From Sinorhizobium arboris LMG 14919 (GTDB taxonomy: Bacteria; Pseudomonadota; Alphaproteobacteria; Rhizobiales; Rhizobiaceae): DNA of 64,000 nucleotides. Positions within the stretch are counted from its first letter, which is position 1, and every line of letters starts with the position of its first letter. The stretch spans positions 372,001 through 436,000 of the forward strand of contig NZ_ATYB01000008.1 in assembly GCF_000427465.1 (NCBI RefSeq). The letters are read 5' to 3'. Below, piece by piece: positions 27,900-35,935 of this stretch. Under the pieces are notes generated by a model. That model was given only the letters and a program-made list of their open reading frames with translations. It was not told where the DNA came from and did not search any database. The translations under genes were made by a program, and so were the position numbers.

Positions 27900-28121
27900 T
27901 CAGGCGCCCTGGCCGCAGCAGGAGTTGCCGAAGGACACCTTGTAGCCGGCATCTTCAATGGCAGCGGCGAAGGCAGCAGAACCGATGTCGGAGTCGATCG
28001 ACGCTGTTTTCGTTTGGAGATCTACGGTCACGTTCGCCTTCGGATCGACGGCTTTCGCCGCCTTCTCGACCGTGCTGGCGCAGTGGCTGCAGGTCATGTC
28101 GGATATGTTGAGTTTGTACAT
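27900..28121 (-). CDS. CopZ-like copper chaperone (HMA domain)
   Basis: A 73-residue ferredoxin-like heavy-metal-associated protein. The Cu(I) site MTCSHC is at residues 9-14 (MYKLNISDMTCSHCASTVEKAAKAV), and the C-terminus ends in an extra cysteine pair, NSCCGQGA. It would ferry Cu(I) in the cytoplasm to the P1B ATPases encoded downstream. It has its own HmrR-type promoter at 28152-28182, so it forms a separate unit of the same regulon. Using the name copZ would rest on family only. Confidence 0.88.
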   Translation of the reverse strand: MYKLNISDMTCSHCASTVEKAAKAVDPKANVTVDLQTKTASIDSDIGSAAFAAAIEDAGYKVSFGNSCCGQGA

Positions 28122-28151
28122 GGAGACACCCTTGCCTTAGGAAACCGCCAC

Positions 28152-28182
28152 AGCATGAATCTTCCAACGATGGCAGGGTCAA
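28152..28182 (-). promoter_or_regulatory. HmrR-dependent promoter of the copZ-like gene (19-bp spacer)
   Basis: Minus-strand TTGACC (complement of 28177-28182) and CATGCT (28152-28157) are 19 bp apart. The spacer shares the CCAT(C/T)GTTGGAAG core with the actP promoter. The -10 is poor, consistent with need for an activator. Confidence 0.82.
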
Positions 28183-28379
28183 GGGAGCGCGCGGCTTTTT
28201 CTTCCGGGCTTTTATTGCGAGTTGGACGGAGATGTCTGCGTCCGGTCAGTCGCCTCCAGGCTTCGACCAGATCGGCCGGTCGGTGCGCAGCGAACAAAGA
28301 GCCGGCCGTTTCCGCGATTTCGAGAAACGCGGAAACGCTCTGGCCAAACATCGGCCGGCCGGCCCTGGTGGCCGCTGCT

Positions 28380-28703
28380 TCATTCGACGACGCAATCGTC
28401 CGATTTCGCGGCTGCGGTCTGCTCGCCTGACTGCTGAGCTTCGGCGTCCTGCTGTGACGTAGCGAGGTCTTTGTCGCCTCCGCCCTGCTGGTTTGCCAAG
28501 GGCATCGTTTGGCCGTCCTTGCTGGCGGCATTGTCCGCCGCGGTCAGCGGCGCCTTGGTGCCGTCCTTGGCTATGCCGGGCTTGTCGGCATTGATGGATG
28601 CGGTCGTGTCCGTCGAAACCCCGTCTTTGCAGGCGGCTGTGGCTGCGCCCGATGCGAGGCCCGCAATGGAAATGGCTGTGAGGATGGTAGCGAGTACCTT
28701 CAT
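28380..28703 (-). CDS. Small secreted hydrophilic protein of unknown function
   Basis: A 107-residue protein. A signal peptide (MKVLATILTAISIAGLASGAATA) is followed by a low-complexity, Asp/Ala/Gln-rich chain (KDGVSTDTTASINADKPGIAKDG through QQSGEQTAAAKSDDCVVE) that looks disordered. Only two cysteines remain in the mature part, one near each end. ATG 28703 has GGAGG at good spacing; the ORF could start at 28715 but lacks a signal there. Comparable small exported proteins are widespread and uncharacterised in rhizobia. Its position beside copper genes is suggestive only; no HmrR-type promoter precedes it. Confidence 0.65.
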   Translation of the reverse strand: MKVLATILTAISIAGLASGAATAACKDGVSTDTTASINADKPGIAKDGTKAPLTAADNAASKDGQTMPLANQQGGGDKDLATSQQDAEAQQSGEQTAAAKSDDCVVE

Positions 28704-28799
28704 TATAGCCTCCATCTATCTCTGATCGGATGTGTGAAACCAATCGGCAGGCCCGTTCGTTCCATGGTTTACGCTATCCGGGGATTTGAGGTTGCTTCC

Positions 28800-29173
28800 C
28801 TCGGCACTTGCACATGGTTTGAGCGCAAACTTGCTGCCACCCATGCTTGCAACCCTGTCCGCCACGCTCGTCTTGGCGGGTGTCGTCGTCCTCGGTCTTT
28901 CCGGTATCCGGTTGCCCCGGGGCTGTGGTCTTCGCGATCTGTCTCGGTCTCGGACCGGGCATCGACAGCATGGCACAGGAATCGCTTCCGCTCCGGCTGT
29001 TCGGATCGGCCGGCTATGCTGCGATAACGGGAAGAATGGCCGCCGCACTGCTGGCGGCGGGCGCGAAGGCACCCATTGTCTTCTCCATCCTGATGGAACG
29101 GTTCGGCACCGACGTCGCTTTGTTGGTCAATGCCTGCCTCGGCGCGGTCGGCATGGGGCCTTGGTGGCGGTAG
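28800..29173 (+). pseudogene. Frameshifted fragment of an MFS transporter (C-terminal part)
   Basis: Two reading frames together resemble the end of an MFS permease. The first (from about 28800) reads ALAHGLSANLLPPMLATLSATLVLAGVVVLGLSG; the second, shifted by +1 near 28910-28930, reads VVFAICLGLGPGIDSMAQESLPLRLFGSAGYAAITGR and ends at TAG 29171-29173 after a further hydrophobic segment. The second piece matches the typical LG.GNG....RG.LPL.LFG..GY pattern of MFS family C-termini. The N-terminal two-thirds is absent, so this is a decayed remnant. Confidence 0.6.
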
Positions 29174-29554
29174 CATCGGCCGCCAAACGTCGGCCGGACG
29201 CTCTCACTCTTTGACGCCGCGCCATGCGATTGCCCGAGATGCGGACACTTATCGCGTGGTCTTGGCAATGCAGTCAGATGAGGGGTGCTGGAGTCCAGTC
29301 ACCGTCTACCCAAGGAGGTCAGCTCTTGGGTAGACGGCATTTGGAAACGGTCTGGCAGGGTTCCTTCTCCGTATCCCGATGTTAGGTTTAGCAAGCTCAC
29401 TTTGAGCCAGCTGCTCAGCAAGTTTACAAATATTCAAACTCCGCGGCTGTTTCGAAAACGTCCAGCGGACCAACACCGTTCCGCGCGCCGCCGGATGAAG
29501 TTAGACAACGATTCTCAGTGGCAGGAAAAACTCGGCCGGTCCGCAGGCAGAGGA
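29174..29554. other. Gene-free stretch with one perfect hairpin
   Basis: No convincing gene is visible between the MFS remnant and the sensor kinase stop. The notable content is a perfect inverted repeat: CCGTCTACCCAAG at 29302-29314 with CTTGGGTAGACGG at 29325-29337. Its 10-nt loop reads GAGGTCAGCT. No start codon follows at ribosome-site distance. Confidence 0.55.
29302..29337. repeat. Perfect 13-bp inverted repeat with 10-nt loop
   Basis: Arms are exact complements. It may be a terminator for a convergent transcript, a small-RNA element, or a remnant linked to the adjacent decayed MFS gene. There is no T-run on either side. Confidence 0.6.
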
Positions 29555-30907
29555 TCAGATTGCGGCCGGAAAGCTCACTGTGCAGACAAGCCCGGGAGAA
29601 TTGTCGGACAGGACGACCTCCCCGCCATGCAGATCCGTAATGGCTCTTACCAGGCTCAGGCCCAATCCGGTTCCCGGTGAACCGCGCGTTTTGTCGAGCC
29701 GGTAAAACCGTCGGAAAACCTTCGTCCGTTCCGCAGGCGGTATGCCCGGGCCATTGTCCGAAACGATCAGCTTCACCCATTCCGCGTCGCGGGAAAGCGT
29801 GATTTCGACAGCCGTTCCGGGAGGAGTGTGGCGAAACGCGTTGGTGAGAAGATTGACGCAAAGCTGCTTCACCAGATCCGCATCGCCGAAGATGAAGCCG
29901 GAATCTTGGCAGTCCAACGACAATCCATATCCTCCCTCCTCGGATATCGGCTTGAATGCATCGAATACGTCCAGGAGCAAGACTTGCAGGTCGATGCGCC
30001 GGAAATTTGCTTTCCTGTCCCGGGACTGGATCTGCGCGATCCGCAGGAGGGCGTCGAAGGTGGCTGAAACGCTGGACAGTTCCGCCAAGGCGGCTTCGAT
30101 GGCGGGGTGGCGGGTCTGCTGCTGGGAAGAATTCAGCACTTCGTCGAGCATCAGGAAAACGCGGCCGAGGGGAGTCTTCAAATCATGTGCAATATCGGTC
30201 GTGACCTGCTTCAGAGCCGTCACGCTTGATTCCAGTTGACCGATGGCGACGTTGAACTCTGTCGACAAATGGTCGATTTCGTCCATGTGAGGAGATACTG
30301 GCAGCCTTCGCGACAGCTCGCCGTTACCTATGGCATGCGCGATCTGGATCAGACGACTGACGCGTCGACGCAGGCGCACCGAGACCAGAATGGCTCCGCC
30401 CATCCCGAGGATAAACGTGATCCCGGTCGCCCATGCGAAGCTGGTCGTCACGGTTCTCGTAAGCTTTTCGGTGTCATTGTAGCTGACGCCCACCGTCAGG
30501 TCGTAGGGGCCGAGCTCCCGGCGATAAAGCTTGTAGGCGATTGCGTTCTTGTCTGCCTGGGAAGGGAGCAGGCCCGAAAAGCCCTTGGCGGGCGTAGGAA
30601 ACTCCGTGTTTCCCGCCAAAAGCTTGCCGGCCCCGTCTCTTAGATTGTAGATAGTCTCCTGGCCCCGGATCGCCGGCCCGTGGTTTTTGATCATTGCCAC
30701 GGCTGCATCGATGCCCCCGGCTTCGAAGGTCAGCGAGATCTCGCGAAATCTCTCCAGCACGCTCGCATTCAAGCGCTCGTCCAGGAAGTTCAGGACCATG
30801 CGGTGGGCAATGACGTTGGCGCTCAGATTGGCCAGCGTAAACAGCAGCATGTAAACTGCCGCATGCTTGAGGGCCGTGCTCCTGAGAAAAAAACTACTGC
30901 CTGGCAT
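29555..30907 (-). CDS. Sensor histidine kinase of a two-component system
   Basis: A 450-residue membrane kinase. A first membrane segment (about residues 15-37) and a second (FAWATGITFILGMGGAILVSV) bracket a periplasmic sensor region of about 130 residues. HAMP follows, then the HisKA box TTDIAHDLKTPLGRVF with the phosphorylated His, and the ATPase domain with LLTNAFRHTPPGT (N box), DNGPGIPP (G1) and GTGLGLSLVRAI (G2). The ATG at 30907 overlaps the end of the regulator gene, so the pair is coupled. The signal is not evident. Location next to a porin and near copper genes permits an envelope or metal-stress role. Confidence 0.9.
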   Translation of the reverse strand: MPGSSFFLRSTALKHAAVYMLLFTLANLSANVIAHRMVLNFLDERLNASVLERFREISLTFEAGGIDAAVAMIKNHGPAIRGQETIYNLRDGAGKLLAGNTEFPTPAKGFSGLLPSQADKNAIAYKLYRRELGPYDLTVGVSYNDTEKLTRTVTTSFAWATGITFILGMGGAILVSVRLRRRVSRLIQIAHAIGNGELSRRLPVSPHMDEIDHLSTEFNVAIGQLESSVTALKQVTTDIAHDLKTPLGRVFLMLDEVLNSSQQQTRHPAIEAALAELSSVSATFDALLRIAQIQSRDRKANFRRIDLQVLLLDVFDAFKPISEEGGYGLSLDCQDSGFIFGDADLVKQLCVNLLTNAFRHTPPGTAVEITLSRDAEWVKLIVSDNGPGIPPAERTKVFRRFYRLDKTRGSPGTGLGLSLVRAITDLHGGEVVLSDNSPGLVCTVSFPAAI

Positions 30908-31571
30908 GAAGCGAGTATCCGGCACCTCGCAACGTGTGAAGGAGTGGCCTGCTGTACGGCTTGTCAATTTTCGCACGCAGGCGGCTGATGTGCGTCTCGA
31001 CCACGGTGCTTTGCGGATCGAAGTTGAAGTTCCAGATCCGCTCCAGGAGCATCGTTTTGGTCAGAATTCTTCCCTCATTGCGCATCAGCAGTTCCAGCAA
31101 AGAGAACTCACGGGGGAGTAGTTCTATAGACTGCCCGCCCCTTTCCGCCGTGCGACGCACAAGATCGATCTCAAGATCGGCGACTTTCAAACGGGTCTTT
31201 TCCTGCGACAGCGGTGGCCGGCGCCTCAGTGCGCCGATACGCGCCATCAGCTCCGAGAATGCAAAGGGTTTGACGAGATAATCGTCCGCCCCGGCGTCAA
31301 GGCCCTCCACTCTGTCATCGATGCCGTTCATTGCGGTCAGGAACAACACGGGCACGGGGATACCGGCTGACCGCAGCGCCTTGACCAGACTAAGCCCGTC
31401 CAGGCCAGCGACCATCCTGTCGACGATCATCACCTCATAGGAGGAGTCCAGTCCGAGCGCGAACGCGTCACGGCCATCCGTTACGTGGTCCACCGCATGT
31501 CCCGCGGACGTGAGACCCGTCGTAATATAGGAGGCAGTTTTTCCGTCATCCTCAAGCAGAAGAATTTTCAT
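30894..31571 (-). CDS. OmpR/PhoB-family response regulator
   Basis: A 225-residue regulator. Its receiver domain has acidic residues at 8-9 (MKILLLEDDG), the phosphoacceptor Asp51 (VMIVDRM), Thr in FLTAMN and Lys in LVKPFAF. The C-terminal winged helix has IELLPREFSLLELLMRNEGRILTKTMLLERIW and THISRLRAKIDKPYSRPLLHTLRGAGY. ATG 31571 is used, because the receiver fold begins there. It is the partner of the kinase whose start overlaps its stop. Confidence 0.92.
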   Translation of the reverse strand: MKILLLEDDGKTASYITTGLTSAGHAVDHVTDGRDAFALGLDSSYEVMIVDRMVAGLDGLSLVKALRSAGIPVPVLFLTAMNGIDDRVEGLDAGADDYLVKPFAFSELMARIGALRRRPPLSQEKTRLKVADLEIDLVRRTAERGGQSIELLPREFSLLELLMRNEGRILTKTMLLERIWNFNFDPQSTVVETHISRLRAKIDKPYSRPLLHTLRGAGYSLHARQ

Positions 31572-31909
31572 ATCAACTCTCTCGGTTGCGCAGCCGGCCC
31601 GCATGTAAGCTGCATTGCAGGACTATTCCATGATTGGTCGACAGTTATGGACATAAAAGCTGAGAAACTTCGTTCACAAATTTGTAATATGCGAGTGGAG
31701 CCGTTGAAAGCTGGCTGTCTTAACTATTGAACTGCCGCTTCACATTTACCTTTGATTTGGCGCCGCGCTGCAGCCTCCCGATCGTTTCCCGTGCGGTCGA
31801 ATTTGGCGCTGGTCCGCATCGGGCGGACGAGCGACGGTAATTGAGGGGAAGAGGCGGCCCGGTCTGCAGCAGGGTGAAGACTGGGCGAGCAACTCGCCCA
31901 GTCTTTGGT
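31572..31909. other. Intergenic region between response regulator and porin
   Basis: No supported gene is present. The part near 31640-31740 is comparatively AT-rich and probably contains the promoter of the regulator-kinase pair. The segment near the porin stop holds its terminator hairpin at 31877-31905. Confidence 0.5.
31877..31905 (-). terminator. Terminator hairpin of the porin gene
   Basis: A perfect 13-bp stem, AAGACTGGGCGAG at 31877-31889 with CTCGCCCAGTCTT at 31893-31905, with a three-base loop, starts five bases after the porin stop on the minus strand. The stem ends in A/T pairs, which gives a short U-run in the transcript. Confidence 0.75.
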
Positions 31910-32986
31910 TTAGAAGCTGCGTTGGAGGCGAAGCATACCCCCCCAGGAACTGCCCTTGTCCGGTGCGAAACCATCCGTGTAAACGAGTTCCGGTGTAAAC
32001 TCGAGGTCTTCGACGATTTCGAACTCCACGTTCGCGACGGCGGCAAAATTCTTACGCTGGTCGTAAGAGAGCTGCGTGTTGAATGTCGACTTTTCCGACA
32101 GGGGCGCGGAGAAACCGCCCCAGATCGCGTAGTCGCCTTCCCAGGTGGCGTAGCGGTTCGAGCCGTACCGGGCCCTGACCTCCCTACGGTCACCGTCCGT
32201 GCTCCACCCTCCCATCAGGAAGGCGGAGAAGCCTCCGAACTCGCCGTCAAGCCGGGCCTTGATTGCGCCTTCGTTCATCGACTCGTCGTAGCCGCCTATG
32301 ACTTTTATCCCAAACTGCCCCATCGTGTAGCCGGCACCGAGTACGAAGTCGGGGAGATAGCCTTTGCCGGTGCCGTTGTCGTCTTCGAGGGCAATGACGC
32401 CCGTCAGACCGTTGCCCCCATCGTAGTTGTAGGCGATGTAGTTGGTCTGGAACGGTCCGTATTTGGTGAACCAGTCGCTCATCACGTTGCCCGCATAGTC
32501 GCCGAAGACAGTGAAGTTCGACTCGCCCGCACCGAGTTGGAAGCCGGCGAAATCGATATACCCGAAATAGAACCACGTCTGAGGCGTCGAACCGGTGCCC
32601 GAGGAGGCGAAGTACGGACCGCCATAGCCGCCATGGTAATCGAAGCGGATTTCAGCATAGGTCTTCAAAGCGCCGTATTCGGTATCCGAAGCGGTTGAGA
32701 AGCCCAGGAGTGCGCGGGAGCGCGCGTCAAAGGAATCGCCGTAGCCATCACGATCGGAGTCGCGGCCGAGAGCTTCGCCGGCTCTAGTTTCGGCGCGGAT
32801 GTAACCGCTGATACGGAGGCAAGTTTCCGTACCTGGGATATAGAAATAGCCTTTGCCGAATGCATCGCACACCCGGACATATTCCATTGGCTCCGGCTCA
32901 GCCGCGACGACGGCATCCGCTGCATATGCGTAAGTGGAAGTTGACGCTGCAAGGGCTGCTAGCGCGGCGAGTTGGATCGATTTCAT
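31910..32986 (-). CDS. Alphaproteobacterial outer-membrane porin (Porin_2 family)
   Basis: A 358-residue porin. The signal peptide MKSIQLAALAALAASTSTYAYA is followed by ADAVVAAEPEPMEYVRVCDAFGKGYFYIPGTETCLRISGYIRAETRAG, whose paired cysteines and GYFYIPGTETCL motif define the rhizobial/Brucella porin family. The C-terminus is RLQRSF, with the terminal Phe needed for outer-membrane assembly. It forms a 16-stranded trimeric channel for small solutes. Typical family length is 340-380 residues, so it is complete. It stands as a single gene with a strong terminator. Confidence 0.93.
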   Translation of the reverse strand: MKSIQLAALAALAASTSTYAYAADAVVAAEPEPMEYVRVCDAFGKGYFYIPGTETCLRISGYIRAETRAGEALGRDSDRDGYGDSFDARSRALLGFSTASDTEYGALKTYAEIRFDYHGGYGGPYFASSGTGSTPQTWFYFGYIDFAGFQLGAGESNFTVFGDYAGNVMSDWFTKYGPFQTNYIAYNYDGGNGLTGVIALEDDNGTGKGYLPDFVLGAGYTMGQFGIKVIGGYDESMNEGAIKARLDGEFGGFSAFLMGGWSTDGDRREVRARYGSNRYATWEGDYAIWGGFSAPLSEKSTFNTQLSYDQRKNFAAVANVEFEIVEDLEFTPELVYTDGFAPDKGSSWGGMLRLQRSF

Positions 32987-33332
32987 TTTTCACCTCAATA
33001 GAACGACTCCCCGCGTTGCCGGGGCCGCCCCAATTGGCTCGCCTAGATTCTCAGCACGTTTTCATGAAATTTACAGCCGTGTAAGGTTATGATTGCCGAT
33101 CCGAACGTTGCATTTCAGTCACACCGAAAAGAGGCGGTCACAGTTATGTAACGATCTCGCAATAATAGTTGATATCGCAATCTGTGCCGCTTATATGTGA
33201 GTATTAACTTGTCATATAATATTAGATGGACACGACTTTACTTATTTGTAATGATTGCGAAAGGCAGGAGATATTCTTGTGATTTAGCTTATCCCCGTTG
33301 CGATGACGCAATGTCACAACGAGGATAAAACG
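32987..33332. other. AT-rich divergent promoter region of the porin and a small secreted protein
   Basis: No gene is seen. The stretch 33100-33300 is markedly AT-rich for this genome (for example CATATAATATTAGAT near 33213-33227) and must contain the promoters of the divergent porin and the small secreted protein at 33333. I cannot assign exact boxes. Confidence 0.5.
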
Positions 33333-33602
33333 ATGAAAGCTACGATCGCCATTGCGGCTGTTCTCATTACCGTTATCGGCACGCCTGCACTTGCAAGAAA
33401 CGGAGTGACTTCAACGACTTTGCTCGGCAGAATCGTCGCCGGTCACGGCATGCCGGGCGATACGGCGCGATCCAAGTCCGACCCCGATGTAACCTTCCGT
33501 GTGCTCGACAATGGAAAGGTCGAGCGGACCAACAGCCGGCTTGGTACCGTCTTTATTACCAATCCCAGGGCGGAATGGAGCCGGACGTCGCTCAGCCGTT
33601 GA
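33333..33602 (+). CDS. Small secreted protein of unknown function
   Basis: An 89-residue protein with a signal peptide (MKATIAIAAVLITVIGTPALA) and a mature part of about 68 residues (RNGVTSTTLLGRIVAGHGMPGDTARSKSDP, then VTFRVLDNGKVERTNSRLGTVFITNPR). ATG 33333 has GAGGATAAAA upstream. There are no cysteines. The repeated short beta-like segments could form a small fold, but I recognise no family. It is divergent from the porin. Confidence 0.6.
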   Translation: MKATIAIAAVLITVIGTPALARNGVTSTTLLGRIVAGHGMPGDTARSKSDPDVTFRVLDNGKVERTNSRLGTVFITNPRAEWSRTSLSR

Positions 33603-33761
33603 GCGTTCGGTTGCGTAGCAGGGGCAGCACCTGAGAGGGTGGGTGGTGCGATCATAAGCGCTGCTCACCCGGCGGGGCGAACGCTCTTGAAAAATGATGC
33701 GAGATCCGGCTCCTCCCAGATCGCTTCGGCCGGGTCTCGAATTGTCTGAGGAGGCGAAGAT

Positions 33762-34739
33762 TCAGTCGGTGAACTCGGCGACCACCCCTGGCTTGACCAT
33801 CGCCGCCAGTTCCTCCGCGTCCCAGTTCGTCAGGCGAACGCAGCCGTGTGACTGAGCTTTATCGATCAAGGACGGCTCGGGTGTCCCATGGATTCCATAG
33901 GTGGGCTCCGTCAGATCGATCCAGACGGTTCCCACCGGATTATTGGGCCCCTTGGGAAGGGTCAGCGCCTTGTCGTTGCCGCCCTGCTTGAAATTGACGT
34001 CGGGGTCGTATTCGTAAGGCGGCATGCGCGCGACCCCTTTGACCTTGTGGGTGCCCGTGGGGGAGGGGGACGCTTCGCTGCCGATGGAGGCGGGATACGC
34101 AGCGAGCGGCGAACCATCTTCGGCGAATGCCAGAACTTGCCCCGTTCGCTTGCGCACTTCTATCCTTTTGACCGCGCCTTCCTTCGCGACGCCGGGCTTT
34201 GCAACCCAAACCGTCTCCCCGACGGTAAATGACGACGCCGGATTCAACGTCTTGAGGAGGTCGATGTCCATGTGAAACCGCTCGGACAATCTCTCCTCGA
34301 CGCTTGTGTAGCCGAGATGATCCATCTTGGCCTGCTCGGAATAGTCGTGGGGGATCGCATCGACGAGATCCTTGGCGTCGTCTTCCGTGATGACATAGGA
34401 CTGAATGGCAGGCTGGTCCTGCGGGAGCCGGCTGACGACCTCGGGGTCCAGCTTTCCATCGACGGGAAGACGGTGCATGGCTTCGAAACCCGCAACGGCC
34501 TTGGAGACGTTCTCGCCGTAGTAGCCGTCGATCACCCCGGGAGAGGATCCCGCGCGGTCCAGGAGAACCTGGAGATGGATGATGGCGGGATCCGGGTGAG
34601 GCGGTTCCTTCGGCGGCCGTTCCGGCCCGATTGTGGCAATCGGAGCATTATTGATCGCTTGCGGCTGCAGTTCTTGAGCACTGGCGGTCGAGTGGAGGCC
34701 CAATGACAGGGCGGTTGCGATAAAGATGATGTTCTTCAT
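33762..34739 (-). CDS. L,D-transpeptidase (YkuD) with peptidoglycan-binding domain
   Basis: A 325-residue envelope enzyme. After a signal peptide (MKNIIFIATALSLGLHSTASA) come a proline-rich linker, a PG_binding_1 domain (IIHLQVLLDRAGSSPGVIDGYYGENVSKAVAGFEAMHRLPVDGKLD), a LysM-like stretch, and the YkuD domain. Its catalytic motif HGTPEPSLIDKAQSHGCVRLTNWDAEEL contains the nucleophilic Cys of SHGCVRL. It makes 3-3 or lipoprotein cross-links in peptidoglycan, important in Rhizobiales. I chose ATG 34739, where the signal begins; the frame is open to 34823. Confidence 0.9.
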   Translation of the reverse strand: MKNIIFIATALSLGLHSTASAQELQPQAINNAPIATIGPERPPKEPPHPDPAIIHLQVLLDRAGSSPGVIDGYYGENVSKAVAGFEAMHRLPVDGKLDPEVVSRLPQDQPAIQSYVITEDDAKDLVDAIPHDYSEQAKMDHLGYTSVEERLSERFHMDIDLLKTLNPASSFTVGETVWVAKPGVAKEGAVKRIEVRKRTGQVLAFAEDGSPLAAYPASIGSEASPSPTGTHKVKGVARMPPYEYDPDVNFKQGGNDKALTLPKGPNNPVGTVWIDLTEPTYGIHGTPEPSLIDKAQSHGCVRLTNWDAEELAAMVKPGVVAEFTD

Positions 34740-34804
34740 GAACATCAAATGGACAGCCCGCCCGACTTGTTCCGCCGGTTGATTTCCTTGCTCTCGGAGG
34801 TGGA

Positions 34805-34829
34805 TGCGGCGTGCGTGTTGCACGCCGCA
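34805..34829 (-). terminator. Stem-loop after the betaine-type binding-protein gene
   Basis: TGCGGCGTGC at 34805-34814 pairs perfectly with GCACGCCGCA at 34820-34829. It begins 14 bp after the binding-protein stop on the minus strand. No clear U-tract. Confidence 0.55.
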
Positions 34830-34843
34830 AGGGCGCTAGGCCG

Positions 34844-35845
34844 TCAGAGCGCCGCTTTGATCTTCTCGGCGGCCTCAGGCGAGACCCACTTGATCCAGAG
34901 GTCCTCGTTCTCTTCGAGGAAGCGCTTCGCACCTTCTTCACCACTGGCCTGATTGTCGGTCATCCAGGCCATGAGCCGGCTGACGGTATCGTTGCTCCAG
35001 GAGCGCTTGGTCAGATAGTCCATGACCTCGGGGCCGACCCGCTCGGAGAAGGGCTTGGCGACCAGCGTCACGATCGTATCGACCGGCCATGCGTTCGGCT
35101 GGGGGTCGGGGCAATCGACCACGGTGTTGCAGCGCTTCCATTCGGCCGCGTCGTGCGGCACGCCGGGGTCCAGCTTGACCATCTTGTATTTGCCGAGCAG
35201 GGCGGTCGGAGACCAGTAATAGGTAAGAAGACCCTCCTTGCGTTCATAGGCCTTGGCGATGGCGCCATCCAGGCCGGCGGCAGAGCCGGTGTCAACCAGG
35301 GTGAAGCCCGCTTTCTCGCCGTCGAACGCGTTGAAAAGCTGCGTCGTCACCACCGTGCCGCCCCAGCCCTGCGGTCCGTTCAGGATCGCGCCCTTGCTGG
35401 GGTCTTCGGGGGCAGGAAAGAGCTCAGGCTGCTTCAGCGCGTCGCCGATCGTCTTGATGTCAGGGTGTGCGTCGGCGAGATACTGGGGGATCCACCATCC
35501 CTGGACGCCGCCGTCCGGCAGCGGGGAGCCGACTGTGATGATACGACCGTCGTCCTGGCCCTTCTTGACGACATCGGGCAGGAGGTCGATCCATGCTTCC
35601 GGCGCGATATCGGGTTGGCCCTTCTCGGCCATGGAGGTGATCGTCGGCACGGTGTCGCCGATCGTGATCTCGGCACTGCAGCCGTAGCCTTCGTTGAGAA
35701 TGAACTTGTCCAGGTTGGAGAGGACCTCGGCACTCTGCCAGTTCATGCTGGCGATAGTGACGCTCCCGCACTCGGCCGCATTCGATACCGATGCACCTGC
35801 GATAAGGCCAAGCATCAGACATGTCGATGCAAGCAGCTTCGTCAT
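34844..35845 (-). CDS. Glycine betaine/proline-type ABC binding protein (OpuAC family)
   Basis: A 333-residue periplasmic binding protein. Signal peptide MTKLLASTCLMLGLIAGASVSNA, then ECGSVTIASMNWQSAEVLSNLDKFILNEGYGC, typical of the ProX/OpuAC type. Aromatic residues likely to form the cation-pi cage for a quaternary amine include the tryptophans in GVQGWWIP and PQGWGG and the YYWSPTA stretch. No permease or ATPase is adjacent, so it is an orphan that must share another transporter. The neighbouring TetR regulator and StcD-like demethylase suggest its ligand may be a betaine such as stachydrine or N-methylproline. Confidence 0.85.
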   Translation of the reverse strand: MTKLLASTCLMLGLIAGASVSNAAECGSVTIASMNWQSAEVLSNLDKFILNEGYGCSAEITIGDTVPTITSMAEKGQPDIAPEAWIDLLPDVVKKGQDDGRIITVGSPLPDGGVQGWWIPQYLADAHPDIKTIGDALKQPELFPAPEDPSKGAILNGPQGWGGTVVTTQLFNAFDGEKAGFTLVDTGSAAGLDGAIAKAYERKEGLLTYYWSPTALLGKYKMVKLDPGVPHDAAEWKRCNTVVDCPDPQPNAWPVDTIVTLVAKPFSERVGPEVMDYLTKRSWSNDTVSRLMAWMTDNQASGEEGAKRFLEENEDLWIKWVSPEAAEKIKAAL

Positions 35846-35935
35846 TGCACTGTTCCCTCTTCTTTTGGCGGCGCGTTATCGAAAGAGCAGGGTGCCGCGT
35901 ATCCCGCTCCTTACCCCTCGTTTCCCCGCCTTGCG

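Noticed and set aside
28152..28182. Ordinary sigma-70 promoter for the copZ-like gene
   Set aside because: The spacer is 19 bp, the -10 is poor, and the dyad matches the MerR-type pattern before actP.
29302..29337. tRNA or known riboswitch at the hairpin
   Set aside because: Only one stem is visible; there is no cloverleaf or conserved ligand-binding core.
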